Source: Scatacola_A faecigallinarum (GTDB lineage: Bacteria > Pseudomonadota > Alphaproteobacteria > RF32 > CAG-239). From it: a stretch of 36,419 nucleotides of DNA. The DNA lies in contig DVOM01000020.1 in assembly GCA_018713605.1 (NCBI GenBank), forward strand, positions 1-36,419. Reading direction: 5' to 3'. The notes beneath the pieces were generated by a model. The model made no database searches, had not been told where the DNA came from, and saw nothing but the letters and a program-made list of their open reading frames with translations. How positions within the stretch are numbered: the stretch's first letter is position 1; each line of letters starts with the position of its first letter. A program made the position numbers and the translations under genes. This document shows, in pieces, positions 21,949 to 28,948 of the stretch.

Positions 21949-24900
21949 ATGACTAAACATTATAAGGAAGTTAAGGCCAAGGCCGACTTTGTCGAAATCG
22001 AGAAAGAAGTCCTCAAGTTCTGGGACGAAGACAAAACTTTTGAAAAATCCGTTCACAACCGCGACGGTGCCGCCGAATTCGTTTTTTACGACGGCCCTCC
22101 GTTTGCCAACGGTACGCCGCACTACGGACATATTATGGTTTCTTACGTTAAAGACGTTGTCGCCCGTTATCAGACGATGAACGGCAAAAAGGTCGAGCGT
22201 CGTTTGGGGTGGGACTGCCACGGTCTGCCGGCCGAAATGTCTGCCGAAAAGCAGCTTGGCGTTTCCGGCCGCAAACAGATTGAGGAATACGGCGTCGAAA
22301 AGTTTAACGATTTCTGCCGCTCTGACGTTCTCAAATATTCCGGCATCTGGGTCGAGATGTTTAAGCGCATCGGCCGCTGGGTGGATTTCAGTCACGATTA
22401 CAAGACCATGGATTTGCCGTTTATGGAAAGCGTCATCAACAACTTCAAACAGCTCTGGGAAAAAGGGCTTGTTTATGAGGACTACCGCGTCCTGCCTTAT
22501 TCCTGGGCTGCCGAAACCCCGCTGTCCAACTTCGAGGTCAATCAGGGCTATCAGGACAAGACCGACAATGCCATAACCGTTATGTTCACGCTTGAAAACG
22601 GTATGAAAATGCTGGTCTGGACCACCACGCCCTGGACGCTGCCTTCCAACCTCATGCTGGCCGTCGGCAAAGACATTGATTATGCGGTTATGGAAGAAGA
22701 CGGGCAGAAATATGTTCTGGCGCAGGCGCTGCTCGGCCGCTATAAAAAACAGTTGGAACACGCTGCCCGGGTCGGCACGATGAAAGGCGCCGATTTTGTC
22801 GGCATGGCTTATGAGCCGATGTTCCCTTATTTCAAACACCTGAAAGAAAAAGGCGCTTTCCGGGTTCTTTCCGGCGAGTTTGTATCCACCGAAGACGGTA
22901 CCGGTATTGTTCATATTGCGCCGGGCTTTGGTCAGGACGACTTTGAAGCCTGCCGCGCTTATGACGAGAATTTCCCGGTCGTCTGCCCGGTTGACGAGGC
23001 CGGCAAGTTTACCGCCGAAGTTCCCGATTATCAGGGCAAACAGGTTTTTGAGACCAACGAGCCGATTATGCAGTTGTTGAAAGAGAAAGGCATTCTGGTC
23101 AAAAAAGAGCAGTATACCCACTCTTATCCGTTCTGCTGGCGTACCGATACGCCGCTGATTTATAAGGCGATGTCAAGCTGGTTTGTCAAGGTAACCGACT
23201 TCCGTGACGATATGGTCAGAAACAATCAGCAGATTACCTGGGTTCCGGAGCACATTAAGGACGGCCGTTTCGGCAAATGGCTGGAAGGCGCCCGCGACTG
23301 GTCGATTTCGCGCAATCGTTTTTGGGGAACGCCGATTCCGGTCTGGAAATCGGACAATCCGCAGTTTCCGCGCATTGATGTCTTTGGTTCCGTTGCCGAA
23401 ATCAAAGAAAAGACCGGTATCGAAGTTACCAACCTGCACAAGCCTTATATTGACGAGGTCGTTTATCCGAACCCTGACGATCCGTCCGGCAAAACCATGA
23501 TGCGCCGCGTCGGCGACGTCTTTGACTGCTGGTTTGAGTCCGGTTCCATGCCTTACGCGCAGGTTCACTACCCGTTTGACAACAAGGAATGGTTTGAAAA
23601 CCATTTCCCGGCCGATTTTATTGTCGAAGCCATGGATCAGACCCGCGGCTGGTTCTATACCCTGACTGTGCTGTCGACGGCGTTGCATAATAAGCCGGCG
23701 TTTAAAAACTGTATCTGTACCGGTCTGCTGATGGCAGAAGGCGGACAAAAGCTGTCCAAGCGTCTTAAAAACTATCCGGATCCGAACGAAGTTTTGGATT
23801 CTATCGGTTCTGACGCTTTGCGCTGGTTCCTGGTTTCTTCGCCGGTCTTAAAAGGCGGCAACCTGGCCGTCGACCAGGAAGGCAAAGAGATTGCCAAAGC
23901 TGCCCGTGTCGCTCAGATTCCGATGTGGAACGCTTATTACTTCTTCACGCTTTATGCCAATGCCGAAGGTTATCAGGCCAAAGAGGTCAGCGGTTCGAGC
24001 GAGGCGATTGACAACTATATCCTCTCCAAGCTCAAACGCCTGGGCCGGATTGTCAAACAGGGGCTGGACACCTATGACGTGTCGCTGTCCTGCAATGAGA
24101 TTGCCTCCTTTATGGAAATTCTCAACAACTGGTATATCCGCCGCACCCGCGACCGTTTCTGGTCCGGCGATCAACAGGCTTTCGACGTTTTGTATACGGT
24201 TTTGGTCAACCTGAGCAAAATCATGGCGCCGCTGATGCCGTTCCTTTGCGAATATGTTTACAAGAATCTGACCGGCGGCGAAAGCGTCCATCTGACCGAT
24301 TACCCGCAGCTTGAAAACATTAAGCTGGACGAAACGCTGGTTGACGAAATGGACTTTTTGCAGGACTTATGTTCGGCCGGCAAGTTTATCCGCGAGGAGA
24401 AAAACCTCCGCAATCGTCTGCCTTTGGCCGGTTTGACGGTTGTCGGCGATAATCTGGGCTTTTTGAACGGACAGTATCAGGACATTATTAAAGACGAACT
24501 GAACGTCAAGGAAGTTAAAATAGACAATAATCTGGCCGCTTATGCCGCCAAGACCGTCTATCTCTATACGCCGCTGCTCGGCAAAGCGCTGGGCAAGGAT
24601 ATGGGGCCGGTTATGGCCGCGTATAAACAGGGCAGATGGGAGCTGAATGCCGACGGCACATTGTCGATTGCCGGCCAGACCCTGACGCCGGATTTGTTCG
24701 AAGTCCGCCTGGATATGAAAGACGGTGTTGCCGGCAAAGCCTTTGCTGATAACAAGGCCGTTGTAACGCTGGATACGAACGTAACCGACGAACTCAAACG
24801 CGAGGGTATGGCGCGCGATTTCGTCCGTTTGGTTCAGACCTTGCGCAAAGACAAGGATTTCAACATTTCCGATCGTATTGAACTCTGCTATGCGACCGAT

Positions 24901-25062
24901 GATGCGGAACTGGGCAAGGCGTTGGACGAAAACAAGGCCTATGTGGCCGAACAGGTTCTGGCGGTTAAGGTCAGCAGCAGTTGTTCCGGCGGTACCAAAG
25001 CCGATATTGAAGGTGCCGAAATTGTTTTTGACGCCAAAGTGACCGACGCCAAAGTGGCATAA
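21949..25062 (+). CDS. ileS: Isoleucyl-tRNA synthetase, type-2-like long form
   Basis: A 1037-residue class I synthetase. The HIGH motif is HYGH in PPFANGTPHYGHIM, followed by GWDCHGLPAE. The CP1 editing domain has TTPWTLPSNLML. The KMSKS loop reads KLSKRLKNYPDP, with Leu in place of the usual Met. The C-terminal third contains the anticodon-binding helices (WYIRRTRDRFW) and an added domain. Length and motif wording fit the eukaryote-like IleRS type 2 rather than the bacterial type of about 940 residues with a C-terminal zinc site. AAGGTG precedes the ATG. It stands alone between a candidate promoter and a strong terminator. Confidence 0.96.
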   Translation: MTKHYKEVKAKADFVEIEKEVLKFWDEDKTFEKSVHNRDGAAEFVFYDGPPFANGTPHYGHIMVSYVKDVVARYQTMNGKKVERRLGWDCHGLPAEMSAEKQLGVSGRKQIEEYGVEKFNDFCRSDVLKYSGIWVEMFKRIGRWVDFSHDYKTMDLPFMESVINNFKQLWEKGLVYEDYRVLPYSWAAETPLSNFEVNQGYQDKTDNAITVMFTLENGMKMLVWTTTPWTLPSNLMLAVGKDIDYAVMEEDGQKYVLAQALLGRYKKQLEHAARVGTMKGADFVGMAYEPMFPYFKHLKEKGAFRVLSGEFVSTEDGTGIVHIAPGFGQDDFEACRAYDENFPVVCPVDEAGKFTAEVPDYQGKQVFETNEPIMQLLKEKGILVKKEQYTHSYPFCWRTDTPLIYKAMSSWFVKVTDFRDDMVRNNQQITWVPEHIKDGRFGKWLEGARDWSISRNRFWGTPIPVWKSDNPQFPRIDVFGSVAEIKEKTGIEVTNLHKPYIDEVVYPNPDDPSGKTMMRRVGDVFDCWFESGSMPYAQVHYPFDNKEWFENHFPADFIVEAMDQTRGWFYTLTVLSTALHNKPAFKNCICTGLLMAEGGQKLSKRLKNYPDPNEVLDSIGSDALRWFLVSSPVLKGGNLAVDQEGKEIAKAARVAQIPMWNAYYFFTLYANAEGYQAKEVSGSSEAIDNYILSKLKRLGRIVKQGLDTYDVSLSCNEIASFMEILNNWYIRRTRDRFWSGDQQAFDVLYTVLVNLSKIMAPLMPFLCEYVYKNLTGGESVHLTDYPQLENIKLDETLVDEMDFLQDLCSAGKFIREEKNLRNRLPLAGLTVVGDNLGFLNGQYQDIIKDELNVKEVKIDNNLAAYAAKTVYLYTPLLGKALGKDMGPVMAAYKQGRWELNADGTLSIAGQTLTPDLFEVRLDMKDGVAGKAFADNKAVVTLDTNVTDELKREGMARDFVRLVQTLRKDKDFNISDRIELCYATDDAELGKALDENKAYVAEQVLAVKVSSSCSGGTKADIEGAEIVFDAKVTDAKVA

Positions 25063-25074
25063 AGCAAATAAGCG

Positions 25075-25108
25075 AAAAAAGCCGTCCGGCGGACGGCTTT
25101 TTTCTTTT
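25075..25108 (+). terminator. Intrinsic terminator of ileS
   Basis: A perfect 13-bp stem AAAAAAGCCGTCC-GGC-GGACGGCTTTTTT followed by CTTTT. Confidence 0.9.
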
Positions 25109-25153
25109 TATTACTATCATTCCCGTACACAATTTCGGCTAAGCGTTTCCGTC

Positions 25154-25176
25154 ACCCTCGGGCGTGACCCGAGGGT
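25154..25176. repeat. Palindromic intergenic repeat
   Basis: ACCCTCGGG-CGTGA-CCCGAGGGT, a perfect 9-bp palindrome. It resembles the dispersed CCCGGGCTTGACCCGGG-type repeats of alphaproteobacterial genomes. It lies in the 380-bp gap after ileS, which contains no gene. Confidence 0.65.
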
Positions 25177-25204
25177 CTAAAAGGAAAAGAACCCCTTTTA
25201 TTAC

Positions 25205-25273
25205 TGTCATGTTCGGGCTTGACCCGGACATCCATGGATCCCCGGGTCGTGCTGCGCTTGCCCGAGGATGACA
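25205..25273. repeat. Larger palindromic repeat element
   Basis: Outer arms TGTCAT (25205-25210) and ATGACA (25268-25273) enclose CGGGCTTGACCCGGACAT, ATGGATCCCCGGGTC and CTTGCCCGAGG. Nested CCCG/CGGG pairings make a branched hairpin. This is a typical small dispersed repeat and is non-coding. Confidence 0.65.
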
Positions 25274-25323
25274 AAGAAAATGTAAGGCACGAACTCACGA
25301 TATGCACACAGAAAGCATCGCGC

Positions 25324-25411
25324 TTCAACAAAGGTTCTCAAAGCAGCCGGTGCTGCGGTCAAGCTGGCAACAGCTTGCGCGTTTCAACAAAGGTTCGTGC
25401 CGCAGCCGGTG
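25324..25411 (+). repeat. Direct repeat pair with 59-bp offset
   Basis: TTCAACAAAGGTTC followed five bases later by GCAGCCGGTG occurs at 25324-25352 and again at 25383-25411. The sequence between is CAAGCTG-rich. No coding potential is convincing. Confidence 0.55.
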
Positions 25412-25444
25412 AACGCTCAAGGGCGTCCCCTTGTAAAAAAGCCG

Positions 25445-25472
25445 TTGCAAAATAGAAAACAGCCTTTATAAT
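25445..25472 (+). promoter_or_regulatory. Promoter of RNA-HTH module 1
   Basis: TTGCAA (25445-25450), 16 bp, TATAAT (25467-25472). Both boxes and their spacing are conserved exactly in module 2, while most of the spacer is not. Confidence 0.75.
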
Positions 25473-25479
25473 CACTTTC

Positions 25480-25659
25480 GTTATCAGAATTGGTTAAGCT
25501 GATAACGGAGTATGAAAGCTCTTTACGAGAAACCAAAAATAACCTCCGGAAATGGAGGATGGCATGAAATAAGCGGTTTCGGCCGACGAATAAATGCACT
25601 GTTCTCGTACAGCTTTCAACATCCTCCGCCTTTTCTGACCCAAAAGGCGGTTTTGTTTT
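25480..25659 (+). ncRNA. Structured leader RNA 1, ending in an intrinsic terminator
   Basis: About 180 nt, beginning at the predicted start site. P1 is GTTATCAG/CTGATAAC (25480-25487, 25499-25506). P2 closes a multibranch region: GAAAGCT/AGCTTTC (25514-25520, 25611-25617) continued by TACGAGAA/TTCTCGTA (25524-25531, 25602-25609). Inside it are P3 CCTCC/GGAGG (25543-25558) and P4 CGGT-TTCG-GCCG (25574-25585). P5 CCGCCTTTT/AAAAGGCGG (25626-25650) plus a T-tract is a terminator. GGAGGATG (25554-25561) can alternatively pair with CATCCTCC (25620-25627), which would disturb P3 and P5. Module 2 has the same stems with changed but complementary bases. The RNA family is unknown to me. Confidence 0.8.
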
Positions 25660-25687
25660 AACAAAACGTGAAGGAGTTGAACATAAA

Positions 25688-25921
25688 ATGAAACAGGTTT
25701 CAAAAACAGCAATCAGAAAAGAATTTTTGAAAGACTTAGGCTTGGCCCTTTGGCTGGAACGGCGGAGCCGCCGATTGAGCATTAAGAAAGTCGAGAAGAA
25801 GGCCGGCGTTCCGAGTTGGATAATAGACCGAATAGAGAGAGGTCTCTGCGCCGATATTTTCAAACTTTTTCGGCTTTGCGGCTATTACGGCCGAAAAATC
25901 AGGGTCAAATTGGACGAGTGA
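25688..25921 (+). CDS. Small HTH (XRE-like) protein, copy 1
   Basis: A 77-residue protein. A basic N-terminus (MKQVSKTAIRKEFLKD) is followed by a Cro/C1-type helix-turn-helix (about 18-55: LALWLERRSRRLSIKKVEKK, AGVPSWIIDRIERG) and a short tail ending in GRKIRVKLDE. It matches the XRE pattern (RxxRxLS...GV....I..IERG). The protein is identical to that at 26240, although the DNA differs at a few silent positions. AAGGAG is 11 nt before the ATG, just after the leader terminator, so expression should need readthrough. It may bind DNA or its own leader RNA; neither can be decided here. Confidence 0.85.
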   Translation: MKQVSKTAIRKEFLKDLGLALWLERRSRRLSIKKVEKKAGVPSWIIDRIERGLCADIFKLFRLCGYYGRKIRVKLDE

Positions 25922-25934
25922 CGTTTTTTTTTCG

Positions 25935-25966
25935 AAACGGCGGCAAAAAATCCGCCGTTTTTTCTT
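25935..25966 (+). terminator. Terminator after HTH copy 1
   Basis: AAACGGCGG/CCGCCGTTT around CAAAAAAT, then a T-run. Confidence 0.8.
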
Positions 25967-25999
25967 CCCTCCATACCAAAGACGACTGATAAAAAGCCA

Positions 26000-26027
26000 T
26001 TGCAAAATAGCTTTTAACCATTATAAT
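26000..26027 (+). promoter_or_regulatory. Promoter of RNA-HTH module 2
   Basis: TTGCAA (26000-26005), 16 bp, TATAAT (26022-26027), the same as module 1. Confidence 0.75.
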
Positions 26028-26034
26028 TGCTTTC

Positions 26035-26211
26035 GCAGCCGGAAATGGTTAGACCGGTTGCGGAGTATGAAAGCTCCTTACACAGAACCGATAGCCTCCT
26101 GTAAAGGAGGATGACGCGATATAAGCCGCTTTTGCGGACGAATAAGCGTACTGTCTGTGTACAGCTTTCAACATCCTCCGCCTTTTCTGACCGAAAAGGC
26201 GGTTTTGTTTT
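26035..26211 (+). ncRNA. Structured leader RNA 2, ending in an intrinsic terminator
   Basis: The same fold as RNA 1 with different stem sequences. P1 is GCAGCCGG/CCGGTTGC (26035-26042, 26054-26061). P2 is GAAAGCT/AGCTTTC (26069-26075, 26163-26169) with TACACAGA/TCTGTGTA (26079-26086, 26154-26161). P3 is CCTCC/GGAGG (26095-26110) and P4 CCGC-TTTT-GCGG (26126-26137). The P5 terminator CCGCCTTTT/AAAAGGCGG (26178-26202) has a T-tract. The alternative pair GGAGGATG (26106-26113) with CATCCTCC (26172-26179) is kept. Loop 1 (AAATGGTTAGA against AATTGGTTAAG) and the joining GGAGTATGAAAGCTC are conserved unpaired or junction sequence. Confidence 0.8.
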
Positions 26212-26239
26212 AACAAAACATGAAGGAGTTGAACATAAA

Positions 26240-26473
26240 ATGAAACAGGTTTCAAAAACAGCAATCAGAAAAGAATTTTTGAAAGACTTAGGCTTGGCCC
26301 TTTGGCTGGAACGGCGGAGCCGCCGATTGAGCATTAAAAAAGTCGAGAAGAAAGCCGGCGTTCCGAGCTGGATAATAGACCGAATAGAGAGAGGTCTCTG
26401 CGCCGATATTTTCAAACTTTTTCGGCTTTGCGGCTATTACGGCCGAAAAATCAGGGTCAAATTGGACGAGTGA
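26240..26473 (+). CDS. Small HTH (XRE-like) protein, copy 2
   Basis: A 77-residue protein identical in every residue to the copy at 25688; the few DNA differences are silent (for example AAG/AAA, GCC with AAG/AAA before it, AGT/AGC). A frame also extends upstream to 26111, but that part is the structured leader, and the ATG at 26240 has the same AAGGAG site as copy 1. Protein identity with a diverged leader indicates that the two loci keep the same regulator while the RNAs differ. The next gene, marC-like, has its own promoter. Confidence 0.85.
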   Translation: MKQVSKTAIRKEFLKDLGLALWLERRSRRLSIKKVEKKAGVPSWIIDRIERGLCADIFKLFRLCGYYGRKIRVKLDE

Positions 26474-26485
26474 CGTTTTTTTCGG

Positions 26486-26514
26486 AACGGCGGCAAAAAA
26501 ATCCGCCGTTTTTT
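26486..26514 (+). terminator. Terminator after HTH copy 2
   Basis: AACGGCGG/CCGCCGTT around CAAAAAAAT, then TTTT; homologous to the terminator of copy 1. Confidence 0.8.
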
Positions 26515-26515
26515 G

Positions 26516-26543
26516 TTGACTCGCAGATTTAATGTGCTATCTC
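26516..26543 (+). promoter_or_regulatory. Promoter of the MarC-family gene
   Basis: TTGACT (26516-26521), 16 bp, TATCTC (26538-26543) with a TGC extended -10, directly after the HTH terminator. Confidence 0.5.
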
Positions 26544-26565
26544 AAAGGCAGACAAGGAGAAAGAC

Positions 26566-27162
26566 ATGTTCGGACATTTTGACTGGCACCATTTTATCAG
26601 TGCTTTTGTGGTTTTGTTTGCAGTTATTGACATTACCGGAAATATCCCGGTTATCCTGACGCTCAAAAAGCGCGGCAAGAAAATCAATGCCCTGAAGGCG
26701 GCGCTGTTGTCGCTGGTAATGTTTTTTATCTTTTTCTATGTCGGCGAAGCGTTTTTAAATCTGTTTAATGTCGACATCTCGTCTTTTGCCGTTGCCGGTT
26801 CGCTGATTATTTTTATTGTGGCTATGGAAATGATTTTGGATATCGAAATATTCCACGATCAGCCCGATGCGCCGAAGGACGCAACCTTTGTGCCGGTGGT
26901 CTTTCCGCTTATTGCCGGCGCCGGAGCCCTGACCACGCTGCTGTCCATTCGTTCCCAATACAGCGACATCAGCATTCTGGCCGCGGTTGTCGCCAATATG
27001 ATAATCGTCTATCTGGTGCTCAAGCTGACCAAACGCATTGAACGGCGGCTTGGTCCCGGCCTTATTTATATGCTGCAAAAGTTTTTCGGCATTATTCTGC
27101 TGGCCATTTCGGTCAAGCTATTTATGACTAATATTACCCCGCTGCTGGCCAGCCTCAAATAA
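26566..27162 (+). CDS. MarC-family integral membrane protein
   Basis: A 198-residue protein with six membrane helices. The start FVVLFAVIDITGNIPVILTL matches the MarC (UPF0056) entry motif (FxxLDPxGNxPxF), with Ile-Asp-Ile in place of the usual Asp-Pro. The middle carries VFPLIAGAGALTTLLSI, corresponding to the family's PLxAGPGAI motif with Ala for Pro. MarC proteins were once linked to multiple antibiotic resistance, but their substrate is not established. AAGGAG lies close before the ATG. It is monocistronic, with its own promoter. Confidence 0.9.
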   Translation: MFGHFDWHHFISAFVVLFAVIDITGNIPVILTLKKRGKKINALKAALLSLVMFFIFFYVGEAFLNLFNVDISSFAVAGSLIIFIVAMEMILDIEIFHDQPDAPKDATFVPVVFPLIAGAGALTTLLSIRSQYSDISILAAVVANMIIVYLVLKLTKRIERRLGPGLIYMLQKFFGIILLAISVKLFMTNITPLLASLK

Positions 27163-27211
27163 TCTGCACGTCTTAACCATATATTATGAAAGTTCTGTTA
27201 CCATAAACAAA

Positions 27212-27253
27212 ATTATGGACAAAACTTGGGCTTTGTGCTATTCTGTCCATAAT
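27212..27253 (+). promoter_or_regulatory. Promoter framed by a 10-bp inverted repeat
   Basis: ATTATGGACA (27212-27221) and TGTCCATAAT (27244-27253) are perfect inverted repeats. The first contains the -35 box TGGACA (27216-27221); TATTCT (27238-27243) after a 17-bp spacer with an extended TGC is the -10 box. Repressor half-sites flanking a promoter are the simplest reading. The gene starting at 27281 would be controlled. Confidence 0.6.
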
Positions 27254-27280
27254 TAAAGATGTTTATCGGGAGACAGAACA

Positions 27281-28849
27281 ATGGCTGAAGCAGTAAATTT
27301 GGGTACCTATCATGACCTTTTCTTCAAACTCGGCGGCACGGACAAAACGGCGGATGAATTTGCCGCGCTGACCGATCAGAAAGAAATTGACCGTATTAAG
27401 GAAGTTTATGCAAGCTGGGTCGCCAAATATATTAATGTTGACGAAAAAAATCCGCCGGAAGAAGGTCTGCCCAACGACGTCGAAGCCGAAAACAAATACT
27501 TTGCCAAGAAGGAAGAAGAAGTCGCCAATGCCCCTGAAGGGGAAAAAGCTTCAAAGCGCCAGGATTTAAATAAAGAATATGAAAAGGCGGGCTGGAAGGA
27601 AATTCAGGTTGGTTTGATTTCATCGAACGGACCAGGGATTTTAAAGACGTATCATTACAACCCTAAGGATCCGGCTTATGAAGGTATGACGCAGGATGAA
27701 CTGCGAGCTCATTTTTCTGAAAAATTGAGAGAAGAGCAGGGCGAAAGCAAGCCGAGGGACGAACAGGAAGACAACCGTCAGGAACCCGAGCCGCTGAATG
27801 TTTCCGAAGGCGAAGAAAAGGAAGAGGTTCCGGCGAATGAGGAAGAAAATCAGGATTGGAAAGACGACAAGGAAAAATTCTGGAAACAGCATTGTGCCGG
27901 ATATGAGCAGGACTGCGAACGCGATGCGGAAGATACCGAAGGCCTGACGCTTAACATCAGCAAGGACGACAAAAAGCTCGGTCAGGTTCGCTACTCTGAC
28001 CAGAAGCACGCCAGCATTGCCGGCGCAGACGGCAAAACCGCCGATTATTCGGTTTTCCTCGGTCTGGTTAAAGATGCCAAGCGCAACAATCAGGCCATTA
28101 ACTTTTCGGGCGAGATGTCGCCGGAGTTTGCCGCCAAGCTGAAACTGGCCTGTGAGGAACTTGGCGTTGCCTATCAGAATGCGCCGGAGGGCAAAATTGA
28201 CGCCAATGGTTTCGAAGATCAGCTGAGCGAAGAAAGCAAACGCAAACTGGCCGAATACAATGCCAGGTTTGACCGGCAGGAAGAAAATGCGCAGGAGCAG
28301 CCGGCCGGTCCGAAAAACTACGACGAACATCTTGACCAGTTCAAAAAGGATTTGGCCGACGGCAAGGAAATCGACCTTTCCGCCATTGCGGACGAAAAAG
28401 AAAAGGTTATCGCTTACGCCGCCGCCATGGTCGCCGCCAAAGACGCCCAAAAAGAAGACGTCGCCATTAAAGGCGCGCCGGAAAAGACAATCGGTTATAA
28501 AAACGAAAAGGTTTTCGAACAGGATGAAAACGGCGTTATCAAAAGAGGCGAGGACGGCAAGCCGCTGATGACGGAAAATCCGCTCTACGCCGCGGCCAAA
28601 GATTTGCCGGAAGAAGCCCGGGCTGCATTGGAGGGACACAATCAGGGCGTTCGCCAGCAGCAGTTGGAGGCGGCTCGCAGCCGGGTTGCAGGCACGCCGG
28701 AACGCGCGAAAGAAGCCGCGCGCCGGGCAGAGTTCCGTGACAACAATCATCAGTATGACGAAAACAGCAATTTCAATACCAGAGCCGACCGTGAAGCGCG
28801 GGCGGCCGTGATGAGACAATATTGGGAAAACAATCGGACCAACTCCTGA
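27281..28849 (+). CDS. Large charged cytoplasmic protein, family unknown
   Basis: A 522-residue, strongly acidic protein with no signal peptide or membrane helix. The first 60 residues are folded-looking (AVNLGTYHDLFFKLGG), followed by Glu/Lys-rich stretches (about 150-200). A more ordered block at about 225-300 contains YSVFLGLVKDAKRNNQAINF, then GEMSPEFAAKLKLACEELGV. The C-terminal part is helical and charged, with many Arg near the end. The ordered block resembles a segment of the next protein (about 349-394) and faintly recalls regions of large polyvalent proteins on mobile elements. That comparison is from memory and weak. GGGAGA precedes the ATG. Function unknown. Confidence 0.75.
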   Translation: MAEAVNLGTYHDLFFKLGGTDKTADEFAALTDQKEIDRIKEVYASWVAKYINVDEKNPPEEGLPNDVEAENKYFAKKEEEVANAPEGEKASKRQDLNKEYEKAGWKEIQVGLISSNGPGILKTYHYNPKDPAYEGMTQDELRAHFSEKLREEQGESKPRDEQEDNRQEPEPLNVSEGEEKEEVPANEEENQDWKDDKEKFWKQHCAGYEQDCERDAEDTEGLTLNISKDDKKLGQVRYSDQKHASIAGADGKTADYSVFLGLVKDAKRNNQAINFSGEMSPEFAAKLKLACEELGVAYQNAPEGKIDANGFEDQLSEESKRKLAEYNARFDRQEENAQEQPAGPKNYDEHLDQFKKDLADGKEIDLSAIADEKEKVIAYAAAMVAAKDAQKEDVAIKGAPEKTIGYKNEKVFEQDENGVIKRGEDGKPLMTENPLYAAAKDLPEEARAALEGHNQGVRQQQLEAARSRVAGTPERAKEAARRAEFRDNNHQYDENSNFNTRADREARAAVMRQYWENNRTNS

Positions 28850-28855
28850 TGGCCC

Positions 28856-28881
28856 AAGCCCCTCGGAAGAGGGGCTTTTTT
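28856..28881 (+). terminator. Intrinsic terminator
   Basis: AAGCCCCTC-GGAA-GAGGGGCTT followed by TTTT, seven bases after the stop. Confidence 0.85.
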
Positions 28882-28892
28882 ACGCAAAAAGA

Positions 28893-28920
28893 TTGCAGTT
28901 TGCTTAAAATTTGCTAAAAT
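28893..28920 (+). promoter_or_regulatory. Promoter of the 491-residue gene
   Basis: TTGCAG (28893-28898), 16 bp, TAAAAT (28915-28920) with an upstream TTTGC, about 28 nt before the ATG. Confidence 0.55.
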
Positions 28921-28948
28921 AGTCTTATCTTGAACGACGGAGGAGCAA

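Noticed and set aside
21750..21956. A 68-codon plus-strand frame upstream of ileS
   Set aside because: No ribosome site, it overlaps the ileS start, and it lies across the probable promoter and leader.
26111..26239. Upstream extension of the second HTH frame
   Set aside because: It runs through the structured RNA and terminator, is not matched in copy 1, and the ATG with the ribosome site is at 26240.
25417..26415. Two similar minus-strand frames of 148 and 133 codons opposite the HTH modules
   Set aside because: They are mirror images of the duplicated HTH genes and structured leaders. They have no ribosome sites, and their similarity is explained by the duplication on the other strand.
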